Below, one piece after another: positions 26,610 through 34,591 of a stretch of 58,196 nucleotides of DNA (positions are counted from its first letter, which is position 1; each line of letters begins with the position of its first letter). The stretch lies in assembly GCA_934351835.1 (NCBI GenBank), contig CAKRJP010000015.1, forward strand, positions 1 to 58,196. Reading direction: 5' to 3'. Origin of the DNA: an uncultured Lachnospiraceae bacterium. GTDB taxonomy: Bacteria > Bacillota > Clostridia > Lachnospirales > Lachnospiraceae. The translations under genes were made by a program, and so were the position numbers. A model generated the notes under the pieces. It was not told where the DNA came from. It was given only the letters and a program-made list of their open reading frames with translations, and did not search any database.

Positions 26610-27371
26610 ATGAATACAATTAAAGTCAGAAATATCGAAATCGGTGCAGGCGCACCAAAAATCATTGTTCCTATTGTAGGTGTTACCAAAGAAGAGATTA
26701 TCGCCGAAGCAAAAACTTTCGATTCTATTCCGGTAGACGTTGTAGAATGGCGCGTAGACTGGTTCGATGGCGTCTTCGATTTCTTCCGGGTCAAAGAGGT
26801 ATTAAAAGAGCTCCGCGATGTACTTGGGAACACCCCACTCTTAATGACTTTCCGTACTTCTAAAGAAGGCGGAGAAAAAGACATCCAACCGGAAACTTAC
26901 GCCGAGCTGAACATAAAAGCAGCAGAGACCGGATATGTAGATTTCATCGATGTGGAAATCTTCACCGGTGATGTAATCGTAAAGCACATCATTGACGGCG
27001 CACACGCTGCCGGAGTAAAGGTAATCGCTTCTAATCATGATTTCTTCAAAACTCCGGAGAAATCAGATATTATCTACCGTCTCCGCAAAATGCAGGATAT
27101 GGGGGCTGATATCCCTAAAATTGCAGTTATGCCACAATCAACAAAAGATGTCCTTACACTGCTGACTGCTACCGAGGAAATGACTACTCTTTACGCTGAT
27201 CGCCCGATCATCACAATGTCAATGGCCGGTACCGGTGTTATCAGTCGTCTCTGCGGCGAAGTTTTTGGTTCCTCTATGACATTCGGAGCCGCTAAGAAAG
27301 CTTCCGCTCCCGGACAGATGGGCGTCAACGATTTGAATACTGTACTTCAGCTTCTGCACAGTGCCATGTAA
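26610..27371 (+). CDS. aroD: Type I 3-dehydroquinate dehydratase
   Basis: A 253-residue Schiff-base aldolase-type enzyme converting 3-dehydroquinate to 3-dehydroshikimate. The family residues fall at the expected positions: EWRVDWF (Glu46, Arg48), SNHDF with catalytic His143, and IPKIAVMP with Schiff-base Lys170; the C terminus has MAGTGVISR and the FGAAKKASAPGQM substrate loop. Length matches E. coli AroD. Context (MFS upstream, TRAP genes downstream, LysR and quinate/shikimate dehydrogenase opposite) points to catabolism rather than aromatic amino acid synthesis. AAGGAG precedes the ATG. Confidence 0.95.
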   Translation: MNTIKVRNIEIGAGAPKIIVPIVGVTKEEIIAEAKTFDSIPVDVVEWRVDWFDGVFDFFRVKEVLKELRDVLGNTPLLMTFRTSKEGGEKDIQPETYAELNIKAAETGYVDFIDVEIFTGDVIVKHIIDGAHAAGVKVIASNHDFFKTPEKSDIIYRLRKMQDMGADIPKIAVMPQSTKDVLTLLTATEEMTTLYADRPIITMSMAGTGVISRLCGEVFGSSMTFGAAKKASAPGQMGVNDLNTVLQLLHSAM

Positions 27372-27410
27372 TCACATGACACTTCGTGCAGCAAATACTT
27401 GGAGGTTATT

Positions 27411-27959
27411 ATGCAAAAAGCACTTCATTGGCTCGATGAAAATCTGGAAGAATTCATTTTAGTTATCGGATTAATCGCAATGACCGTTATCATGGGAATC
27501 CAGGTCTTCTGCCGCTATACTCTGAGCATGTCGCTCTCCTGGTCCGAAGAACTTACCAGATATATTTTTATCTGGTGCGGATTCTTAAGCGTCAGTTATT
27601 GCAGCAAAAAATGTCTTTCGATTAAAATAGAACAATTTGTTGCTCTTTTTCCTCGCAGAGGGAGAGCACTCTTCAAAGTGGTCAATCACACCTTTGAATT
27701 GATCTTTTTTGTCTATATGATTCCATTTGCCTGGTCATATATGATATCTGCCGTAGAAAGTGGACAACGCTCTCCTGCCTGTGGCATTCCTATGTATTTT
27801 ATACAGGCTGCCCCGCTTGTTTCCTTCATTCTGGTCGCTTTTCGTATTCTGCAGCGTTGGATCATTGAATTCCGTATCGCCCGCGGCGAAAATGTCTTTG
27901 ATCCTGCACACCCGGAGCGAAATACACCGGAATCATTTATCGAAGCTAATAAGGAGTAA
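27411..27959 (+). CDS. dctQ: TRAP transporter small permease (DctQ)
   Basis: A 182-residue membrane protein with four predicted helices (EFILVIGLIAMTVIMGIQVF, IFIWCGFLSVSYC, FELIFFVYMIPFAW, AAPLVSFILVAFR), the standard DctQ fold, including the SLSWSEELTRY motif between helices 1 and 2. GGAGG lies five bases ahead of the ATG at 27411. It precedes the large permease by five bases, and together with DctM and DctP it forms a sodium-driven TRAP uptake system for organic acids. The genes follow aroD on the same strand after a 39-base gap. Confidence 0.92.
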   Translation: MQKALHWLDENLEEFILVIGLIAMTVIMGIQVFCRYTLSMSLSWSEELTRYIFIWCGFLSVSYCSKKCLSIKIEQFVALFPRRGRALFKVVNHTFELIFFVYMIPFAWSYMISAVESGQRSPACGIPMYFIQAAPLVSFILVAFRILQRWIIEFRIARGENVFDPAHPERNTPESFIEANKE

Positions 27960-27964
27960 TCATC

Positions 27965-29254
27965 ATGTCTGTTGTTGCATTATTTATTATATTTGTTTTA
28001 TTATTGATCATCGCAATCCCTGTATCCATCACTTTGGGGATCAGTTCTGTCCTTCCTTCCATACTTGATCCAACCTTCACGGTGGGAGCCAAATATCTGA
28101 TCCGTGCGATGTTTGGCGGATTAGATTCTTTCCCTCTCCTCGCAGTTCCTATGTTCGTACTGTCAGGAATCATCATGGCAAAAGGCGGAATTTCCAGGAA
28201 ACTTTTCGATGTCTTTGCATACTTTTTCGGAAATTTTACAGCCGGAATCCCCTGTGCCGTTATCGTAACCTGCTTATTCTACGGTGCCATCTCCGGTTCT
28301 GCTCCGGCAACCGTTGCCGCTGTGGGAAGTATGACAATCCCAATTTTAACCTCTCTTGGATACGACCTCGTCTTCTCTACTTCCATTGTAGCAGTTGCCG
28401 GCGGTCTGGGAGTTATCATACCGCCAAGCATTCCATTTATTATGTACGGCATGGCCTCCGGTGCTTCCGTCAGCGATCTTTTTCTGGCCGGAATCATCCC
28501 TGGACTTATGATCGGACTTCTCCTGATGCTGTACGCAGTTTATCACTGCATCCGTTTTGGAGAAGATAAAGAAAAAATCCATGCAGAAATAAAAACTCTC
28601 CATGACAAAGGATTACTCCTGGTTTTAAAAGATAGTTTCTTTGCTCTTTTAAGCCCGGTCATTATCCTTGGCTGTATATACAGTGGAATTGCTTCCCCTA
28701 CCGAAGCCGCCGTTATCTCTGTATTCTATGCATTGATCATAAGCCTCTTCGTATACCGGAGCATCCGTTTCAATGAACTATGGAGTATCCTCACAGAAGC
28801 AATCCGCACATTTACACCTATTTTATTTATCCTTGCTGCCTCTACCGGATTCTCAAGAATCCTTACATTGATGCAGGTGCCACAGACGGTCAGCGAATTT
28901 ATCCTCGCAAACTTCCACAGCCCGGCAGCCATCCTCCTGATCATTAATATATTTCTTTTAATCGTGGGAATGGTCATGGATACCACTCCTGCAATCCTGA
29001 TCCTCACACCGATCCTCCTTCCGATCGTGGAAGCAATCGGTATGAATCCGGTACAATTCGGTGTCATTATGGTTGTAAACCTTGCGATTGGATTTGTAAC
29101 ACCACCGATTGGTGTCAATCTGTTTGTCGCCAGTTCCTTAACGGACGTCCCTGTCATGAGCATTGCTAAAAAAGCATTTCCTATGATCGGACTCTTCCTG
29201 ATCGCACTTCTTTTGATTACATTCATCCCTGTAATTTCACTGGGATTATTATAG
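27965..29254 (+). CDS. dctM: TRAP transporter large permease (DctM)
   Basis: A 429-residue membrane protein with about 11-12 helices and the transport-core motifs of the DctM family: LAVPMFVLSGIIMAKGG, GAISGSAPATVAAVGSMTIP, GGLGVIIPPSIPFIMYG and FVTPPIGVNLFVAS, plus the DTTPAILILTPILLP segment. Length is standard. AAGGAG precedes the ATG; it lies between dctQ and dctP. The substrate is likely a carboxylated ring compound given the surrounding genes (inference). Confidence 0.95.
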   Translation: MSVVALFIIFVLLLIIAIPVSITLGISSVLPSILDPTFTVGAKYLIRAMFGGLDSFPLLAVPMFVLSGIIMAKGGISRKLFDVFAYFFGNFTAGIPCAVIVTCLFYGAISGSAPATVAAVGSMTIPILTSLGYDLVFSTSIVAVAGGLGVIIPPSIPFIMYGMASGASVSDLFLAGIIPGLMIGLLLMLYAVYHCIRFGEDKEKIHAEIKTLHDKGLLLVLKDSFFALLSPVIILGCIYSGIASPTEAAVISVFYALIISLFVYRSIRFNELWSILTEAIRTFTPILFILAASTGFSRILTLMQVPQTVSEFILANFHSPAAILLIINIFLLIVGMVMDTTPAILILTPILLPIVEAIGMNPVQFGVIMVVNLAIGFVTPPIGVNLFVASSLTDVPVMSIAKKAFPMIGLFLIALLLITFIPVISLGLL

Positions 29255-29266
29255 GAGATATGAAAA

Positions 29267-30280
29267 ATGACTGCACATAAAAACATTAAAAAATGCCTGC
29301 TCGTTCTCGTCACCACTTTACTGCTTACTCTTACTGCCAGTAGCTGTGGTTCTCCAAAAGAAAGCCAACGTTACTCCTGGCCCCTTGCAACTGCAAGCCC
29401 GGAAGATACTGTTACGCAGATCTTCGCCGAAAAATTCGCTGAAGAAACCTACCGTTTAAGCAACGGGCAAATAAAGATACAGGTCTATCCTAACTCCACC
29501 CTCGGCGGAGACCGGGACCTACTGGAAACCTGTGCGGATGGCGATATTCCTTTCATCGTCCAGAATACTGCTCCCCAGGTCTCATTCATGAGTGATCTGG
29601 CCGTTTTCGATCTCCCCTGCGTCTTTGACTCTCTCGAAAACTGTCGCGAAAAAATCGATGACCCAAATTTTCAAACACTGATCAGTGACGTCTACACAAA
29701 TGGTGGCTATCATCTTCTTGGTATGGCAGATCAGGGTTTCCGCGTCATGAGCACAAACAAGCCGGTTCAAAACATCGATGACTTCAAGGGCATCAAAGTA
29801 CGGACTATGGAAAACAGTTATCACCTTGCTTTCTGGAATGCTATCGGCGCAAGCCCAACACCAATGTCCTTCAGCGAAGTGTACATCGGACTTCAGCAGC
29901 ATACGATTGATGCCCAGGAAAATCCTTATGAAGTCATCGTCTCCAACCGACTCTACGAACAGCAGGATTACGTCGTGGAAACCAATCATCTTCCTCACTT
30001 AATCTCGCTGATCGTCAATGATGAATTCTTTCAGAATCTTTCAAAAGACGATCAGGAAATCATGACACAGGCCGCTAAAATCGCTACAGCTTATGCACGC
30101 GAACAATCCGACAAACGCATCTCAGACAAAATCCGAACCATCGAAGAAAGCGGCACTGAAATCATATCGCTTTCCGAACAAACCCATTCAGATATGCGCA
30201 AAGCCTCTGAAACTGTATACTCCGCCATAAAAGAACAGATTAGCCCTGAAATCTATACTTCATATATGAGTGCGGAATAA
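29267..30280 (+). CDS. dctP: TRAP transporter substrate-binding lipoprotein (DctP)
   Basis: A 337-residue extracytoplasmic solute receptor. Residues 1-26 form a lipoprotein signal (basic start, hydrophobic core LLVLVTTLLLTLTA) ending in lipobox ASSC with Cys27, so it is tethered outside the membrane. The DctP core has NGQIKIQVYPNSTLGGDRDLL, GIKVRTMEN (the conserved Arg that clamps carboxylates) and GLQQHTIDAQENP. It closes the rightward unit of the quinate/shikimate cluster. No clear terminator was found before the convergent toxin gene. Confidence 0.94.
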   Translation: MTAHKNIKKCLLVLVTTLLLTLTASSCGSPKESQRYSWPLATASPEDTVTQIFAEKFAEETYRLSNGQIKIQVYPNSTLGGDRDLLETCADGDIPFIVQNTAPQVSFMSDLAVFDLPCVFDSLENCREKIDDPNFQTLISDVYTNGGYHLLGMADQGFRVMSTNKPVQNIDDFKGIKVRTMENSYHLAFWNAIGASPTPMSFSEVYIGLQQHTIDAQENPYEVIVSNRLYEQQDYVVETNHLPHLISLIVNDEFFQNLSKDDQEIMTQAAKIATAYAREQSDKRISDKIRTIEESGTEIISLSEQTHSDMRKASETVYSAIKEQISPEIYTSYMSAE

Positions 30281-30313
30281 AATCACACTTTGAATATGCG
30301 ATTCCCATAATAG

Positions 30314-30619
30314 TTACACGTAGTCAAAAATCCCCTGTACTGCATCCGTAATATTCATAATATCTGCCACGGGTATTCTGTCTATCACAGAATACCCTCT
30401 GACATTAAGATCCAGCAATGCAAGTTTCTCACACTGTACATATCCGCTGATATTGCCCGCGGCCACCTCAATATGTAAAGGACTCCGGATACTTTCTTTA
30501 AATATCGGGCAGCCTATAATCTCACCGGTCTGATTAAAAAAATCCTTGCTGACAACCAGTACCGGTTTCTTAACCTTCTCCACATTCAAAATCGTCCCCT
30601 GGCGTAATTCTTCCATCAT
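30314..30619 (-). CDS. mazF: MazF/PemK-family toxin-like protein
   Basis: A 101-residue predicted endoribonuclease toxin. The MazF/PemK fold is recognised from LRQGTILNV, KKPVLVVSKDFFNQTGEIIGCPIF and SGYVQCEKLALLDLNVRG followed by a C-terminal helix. The ATG at 30619 overlaps the antitoxin stop by four bases (ATGA), with GAGG seven bases ahead; a longer reading is less likely. The usual Arg after PxxGxxxRP is not clearly present (KKPVLVV), so activity is not assured. Confidence 0.82.
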   Translation of the reverse strand: MMEELRQGTILNVEKVKKPVLVVSKDFFNQTGEIIGCPIFKESIRSPLHIEVAAGNISGYVQCEKLALLDLNVRGYSVIDRIPVADIMNITDAVQGIFDYV

Positions 30620-30861
30620 ACCCATTCCTCATTTCCAACCGGTTCTCCCCAGTCATACTCTCCATCCAGATTCAGTCTTCCGTCAAATTCCATCGCACGC
30701 TCTTCCAGCGTCTTATGCTTAAAAGTCTTCTCCAAAACAATCCTTCCCTTCGACACCTTAACCTCCAACACCTCATCAACCTTCATATCCGCTTCCTGCA
30801 ATATCTCTTTGGAAATTCGGATACCCTGACTATTTCCCCAGGATTTCACCTGCGCATACAT
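30616..30861 (-). CDS. mazE: MazE-like AbrB-family antitoxin
   Basis: An 81-residue protein with an N-terminal AbrB/MazE swapped-hairpin domain (MYAQVKSWGNSQGIRISKEIL, here noted as WGNSQGIRI) and an acidic C-terminal tail (YDWGEPVGNEEW) of the kind that wraps the toxin. GGAGG lies eight bases ahead of the ATG at 30861; a reading 25 codons longer is not supported. It precedes and overlaps the toxin gene. The promoter region has TAGTATAT direct repeats and an inverted repeat, fitting autoregulation. Confidence 0.85.
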   Translation of the reverse strand: MYAQVKSWGNSQGIRISKEILQEADMKVDEVLEVKVSKGRIVLEKTFKHKTLEERAMEFDGRLNLDGEYDWGEPVGNEEWV

Positions 30862-30882
30862 ATCATCAACCTCCCGCTTGTT

Positions 30883-30902
30883 AGTATATCCATAGTATAT
30901 AC
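30883..30902. promoter_or_regulatory. Operator-like repeat upstream of mazEF
   Basis: GTATAT (30884-30889) and ATATAC (30897-30902) form an inverted repeat, and AGTATA occurs twice (30883 and 30894). On the minus strand TATACT can serve as a -10 box. Position 22 bases ahead of mazE suggests the autoregulatory site of the pair. Confidence 0.5.
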
Positions 30903-30938
30903 AACAAACAGGGCGATTTGCAACCAAAAAATTCATAA

Positions 30939-32801
30939 TTATTTTCCCCTCCTGTTATATTTTTTCAACGCGACTATAACTGTTGTCAACAGAATCACTA
31001 TTAGCAGTACACTAATTAACACAGTTATCAGATGCCATCCAGATTTCTCATTTTTACGGCTATTTAAATCTTTATCCCCGACAATTTCTTTTCTGTCCGG
31101 ATTTATCACCTTTCCTTCAATAATTTTCCAGGTTTTCTTAAGCGGTGTGGCCATCTTTTCTATCATGCCCTGTTCTTCTGTCACTTCAAATGCCACCTGT
31201 TCCACCGTCTCATTTCCGGCTTTGTCCACCGCCCCAACTTCCACCTCATAATATCGGGGCTCCTGCACAGCATATTTGTAATTATTATCAAGATAATTTA
31301 ATGGCTGGGCCTCTCCGTTTATCTCTATGTATGTAATTCGATCTTCCGCATTCTCTGTGCTCACCCGAAAAGTTGCAGACTCTTCATAGCTTTTACCTTC
31401 TTCTATTCCTTCAAAAAATATCTTCGGTGCTGTACAATCTATCTTAAAACGAACTTTTGCAACCCCTTCATTTCCCGCAGCATCGATTGCTTTTGCAACC
31501 AGCGTATGCCATCCTTCATTCACAACGATGCTCCCCGGAATATATATTTTCCCGTCCAGCAATAACATATAGGTATAGCTGGTAAAATCATAGATCCATT
31601 CTGCAACAGGTTCATTCCAGCAAAAATTCTTCAAAAATTTTCCATCCAGGCGTTCCAGTTTACGGATAACCGGATTCGTCTTATCTATGATCACCTGTCT
31701 CGATACACTGCTTTTATGCCCCGCCAGATCAGTGGTTTCACAATAAATCCTGTAGATTCCGTCTTCCTTTAATTCCACCGTTGTCTCCTGTCCGGATGTC
31801 CCGCTTGTCCACTCACTGTTCCGGAAGTTCTCTTGCGATCCATCCGGTTTCTGCACCTCCACAGATACCGAACTCCCTGATATTCCATTTTCATCTTCCG
31901 CCCTGCACTTTATCTGTACTCCCCGGCTTACAATCATACGATCTTCTGCCCCCGTAACAGTAAGTCCCGGCGCCGAAGCATCTATATATAGCATACGATA
32001 TTCTTCTGCCTGATTTCCCGCATTGTCTGTCACTCTCACAACCACCGGCACGCCCGCACCGCCAACGGACATCTCCGGAATCTCAAAAGTTGCCTCTGTA
32101 CAATTCTCGGCAACTCCTGTCACGCGGCCGCCTGCCACACACTCAATTTTCTTCACTCCACTTATCTGATCTGTGGCAGACACATATACTGTGGCATTTT
32201 CCTGATACCAGAAATCGAATCCCTGATCTGTCCATATGCTGATCGACGGAACACCTGCATCCAGTTTCAGCGTAATTTCACTCGTATATTCATCGATCAG
32301 TTTTCCATCTACATCTTCCATCCATATCTTTAAACTGTTCTTTCCTTCCGTGTAAACGTCCTCCGGAATATCAATCTGCTCATCTTCCTGCTCCAATTTT
32401 CCTTCCAGACGCACGCCGTTCTCCCCGGCGATCCGGTAATATGTAATCCCATTTTTCGAAATGTGACGGATCCGCACCTGCGGCCTGCCCCTGTAATATC
32501 CATTTTCTCCATCCGGATCTGAAATTTTCACCTCGTACTTCCAGACAGGCTCCGGATCCGGTATCTCTCCCGGATCTGGTGTCTCTCCCGGATCTGGTGT
32601 CTCTCCCGGGCCCGGCGTCTCTCCCGGGTCCGGTGTCTCTCCCGGGTCCGGTGTCTCTCCCGGGTCCGGTGTCTCTCCCGACACCGCCCCGGCTTTCGTT
32701 GTTCCTTCCGCGTAGGTCACATTCGTGTGTCCTATCACTGCCACCATCAGTACACTCACAAGTATCACTAATATTGTTATCTTCTTTATTCTTCGATCCA
32801 T
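30939..32801 (-). CDS. Surface protein with GETPDP repeats, Ig-like domains and C-terminal membrane anchor
   Basis: A 620-residue exported protein of unknown function. A signal peptide covers residues 1-31 (TILVILVSVLMVAVIG core, cleavage likely after TYA). Residues 42-83 are seven GETPDP-type hexapeptide repeats. The body holds several Ig-like modules recognisable from DNAGNQAEEY, TDLAGHKSSVSRQ, AIDAAGNEG and VDKAGNETV, the pattern of bacterial Ig-like (Big) domains in adhesins. A membrane helix near 588-610 and a short basic tail anchor it; there is no LPxTG. Its start overlaps the pseudokinase gene by 16 bases with GGAGA ahead, so the two are translationally coupled. Confidence 0.8.
   Translation of the reverse strand: MDRRIKKITILVILVSVLMVAVIGHTNVTYAEGTTKAGAVSGETPDPGETPDPGETPDPGETPGPGETPDPGETPDPGEIPDPEPVWKYEVKISDPDGENGYYRGRPQVRIRHISKNGITYYRIAGENGVRLEGKLEQEDEQIDIPEDVYTEGKNSLKIWMEDVDGKLIDEYTSEITLKLDAGVPSISIWTDQGFDFWYQENATVYVSATDQISGVKKIECVAGGRVTGVAENCTEATFEIPEMSVGGAGVPVVVRVTDNAGNQAEEYRMLYIDASAPGLTVTGAEDRMIVSRGVQIKCRAEDENGISGSSVSVEVQKPDGSQENFRNSEWTSGTSGQETTVELKEDGIYRIYCETTDLAGHKSSVSRQVIIDKTNPVIRKLERLDGKFLKNFCWNEPVAEWIYDFTSYTYMLLLDGKIYIPGSIVVNEGWHTLVAKAIDAAGNEGVAKVRFKIDCTAPKIFFEGIEEGKSYEESATFRVSTENAEDRITYIEINGEAQPLNYLDNNYKYAVQEPRYYEVEVGAVDKAGNETVEQVAFEVTEEQGMIEKMATPLKKTWKIIEGKVINPDRKEIVGDKDLNSRKNEKSGWHLITVLISVLLIVILLTTVIVALKKYNRRGK
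32553..32678 (-). repeat. Seven 18-base tandem repeats in the surface protein gene
   Basis: Units of the plus-strand form GTCTCTCCCGGGTCCGGT repeat seven times, with single-base variants (GGATCTGG, GGGCCCGG), encoding GETPDP, GETPGP and GEIPDP. The array spaces the signal peptide from the first Ig-like module. Near-identical adjacent units suggest recent expansion. Confidence 0.9.
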
Positions 32802-34318
32802 ACTTTATCTCCTTCCACTTTTATTCCATATTCCGTCTGCAATTTCTTAAATTCCTCATTCTCTTTTAGTTCTGGCATCTGCGTAAGATATTCTTTTATC
32901 GTCTGACTGCATAATTCCCGTTCAATGGTTCTGTCTGCACACAACATTTTTATGTGCAGGTTCCTGAGTTCTACAGATTCCGTACATTCCCCGATTCCCC
33001 TGGCACAAGTTTCTAACGCCTTATCCGGCTGCTCATCTTCTTCGTATAAAAGACTTAATTTTTTATACAATCCCTCTTTCCGTTCCATTTCCTCCGTATT
33101 TTCCAAAATATTCTCATAACACTGTATTGCAAGTTTTCTTTCTCCCGTATTCTCATAAACCCCTGCCATTAGTTCTTCTACTTCTGATCTTCCTGTTTCG
33201 TCCGTCCGAGAATCAGCCCGATCAAGATAGGCCTGTCCAAGCCTCAGGATTTCCTCTGCCTCATCTTCCTCAAACTGATATTGCATGAAATCATACCCTT
33301 TTATCAGGAACCAATAATAAATGCTATCTTCTTGCGGAATCTCCTCTTCTATGGCTCTCAGATATTCTTTTAAAGATTCCGCATCACCCTTTTTCGGCAT
33401 CTCCATTATCCGTATTACAAATCTTAAATTCTCCGACAATTTGTCATCCGCACACTCTCCCAGATATTCTAATGCCTCATCCGGCTGTTTAAGTTCCAGG
33501 AAATATAAAAGTGCTAATCTTCTATATCCACTTACAGCATCCTGATTTTCCGCTTCTTCCGATGTCTTTCCTTCCACATGGTCCGCCCCGTAGTTTACAC
33601 TGCCATTTTCCACATTAACTGCATTTCGCGTCCCACTCTCCCTAAATAATCTGTACACTGCTGTTCCCGACACTATACATGCCGTCAACACAATGATCGC
33701 TATATGTTTCTTTTGTATTTGTAATTCATGTTTCTTCGTATTGTATTTTGGAATATATTTTTGAATATCAGAAATTCTCTGAAATGAGTTTTTCTTATGT
33801 TGTTTCAGACATTTTGAAATTATTTTTTGAAATCTTGTTTCTTCTCTTCTTGACAGTCCCGGCTCTATCAAAGCAACTGCCAATATATATTGCAACGTCT
33901 TTCCAAGACCATAGATATCTATCTTTTCTTTGTTAATCCGGTGATTTTGATAATCCGGCGGCAGAAAATGCTCCCGTATATTCCGGCTCTGCATCTGCTT
34001 TGAAATATCTGCATTCGACTTTGCATCCATATCCAGATAGTAAAGTGCCCCATTCTCCGTCACAAGGATACAATATGGATTTACATACCGATATCCCGGA
34101 TTTCCTCTGCATTTGTGAATCAATATCAACTGCTTTATCAGACTTTGAACCCAGCTGTAAATTTCATCTTTGGTCACACATGGATGTTCCTTCAGCCAAT
34201 AGATCAACGGCATCCCTGTCATATATTCAGAACTGACATAACAGATATTTCCATGCTCGATCAACCGAAGCACATCATAGCCTTCCTGCTGTTTTCTCCA
34301 CTTTGCCTTTTCTTTCAT
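32786..34318 (-). CDS. Transmembrane pseudokinase with TPR-like extracellular domain
   Basis: A 510-residue protein of unknown function. Residues 1-195 resemble a protein kinase C-lobe: YVSSEYMTGMPLIYWL (hinge), YRYVNPYCILV at 77-87 where HRDLKPENI is expected, LDMD at 95-98 for DFG, and DIYGLGKTLQYIL at 134-146 for the DxxSxG helix. Catalytic Asp, Asn and the DFG glycine are all replaced, and the glycine-rich loop and lysine are absent, so it should be inactive. A membrane helix spans 204-225; residues 265-500 look like TPR helices (AIQCYENIL, GLYKKLSLLYEEDEQPDKALE). The missing N-lobe could mean a 5' truncation. It is coupled to the surface protein gene. Confidence 0.75.
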   Translation of the reverse strand: MKEKAKWRKQQEGYDVLRLIEHGNICYVSSEYMTGMPLIYWLKEHPCVTKDEIYSWVQSLIKQLILIHKCRGNPGYRYVNPYCILVTENGALYYLDMDAKSNADISKQMQSRNIREHFLPPDYQNHRINKEKIDIYGLGKTLQYILAVALIEPGLSRREETRFQKIISKCLKQHKKNSFQRISDIQKYIPKYNTKKHELQIQKKHIAIIVLTACIVSGTAVYRLFRESGTRNAVNVENGSVNYGADHVEGKTSEEAENQDAVSGYRRLALLYFLELKQPDEALEYLGECADDKLSENLRFVIRIMEMPKKGDAESLKEYLRAIEEEIPQEDSIYYWFLIKGYDFMQYQFEEDEAEEILRLGQAYLDRADSRTDETGRSEVEELMAGVYENTGERKLAIQCYENILENTEEMERKEGLYKKLSLLYEEDEQPDKALETCARGIGECTESVELRNLHIKMLCADRTIERELCSQTIKEYLTQMPELKENEEFKKLQTEYGIKVEGDKVWIEE

Positions 34319-34382
34319 TCACGCATATTCAATTGTGCAGCTTCTTGCTTTACCCCATGGATTTCATAAAAAAGAAATCTTG
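34315..34382 (-). pseudogene. Possible remnant of an upstream gene
   Basis: Reading the minus strand from 34382 gives an open stretch ending EIHGVKQEAAQLNMRE and a TGA at 34315-34317 that overlaps the pseudokinase ATG in the ATGA form typical of coupled genes. It is closed upstream by TAG after about 20 codons and has no convincing start. It may be the tail of a lost partner gene; chance coding is also possible. Confidence 0.3.
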
Positions 34383-34497
34383 AAAACTAACCGATATAAA
34401 AAGATCTATCAAGAACGATTAGATTGGTATTATTCTACTTGATTCAAAATGAAAAAGCAAGTACTAAAATAGTCAAAAACCGAGTCCCCATTAACAG

Positions 34498-34526
34498 TTT
34501 ACTTTTTGAATAAAATGTATTAAAAT
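34498..34526 (+). promoter_or_regulatory. Promoter of pfp
   Basis: TTTACT (34498-34503) and TAAAAT (34521-34526) are 17 bases apart, about 65 bases ahead of the ATG. Confidence 0.55.
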
Positions 34527-34591
34527 CTTCCTGTATGAAACAATTGATGGTAGCATCAAAACAAATATTATTATCAAAAAGGAGATTTAAC

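Noticed and set aside
21091..27371. Aromatic amino acid biosynthesis operon
   Set aside because: No other shikimate-pathway biosynthetic gene is present, and the regulator, transporters and YdiB-like spelling favour catabolism.
32553..32678. Short regular repeats as a CRISPR array
   Set aside because: Units are tandem without spacers and in frame with a protein; no cas gene is near.
32786..34318. Type VII secretion EssB component
   Set aside because: Only the pseudokinase-membrane layout is similar; no other T7SS gene is present and the ectodomain looks TPR-like.
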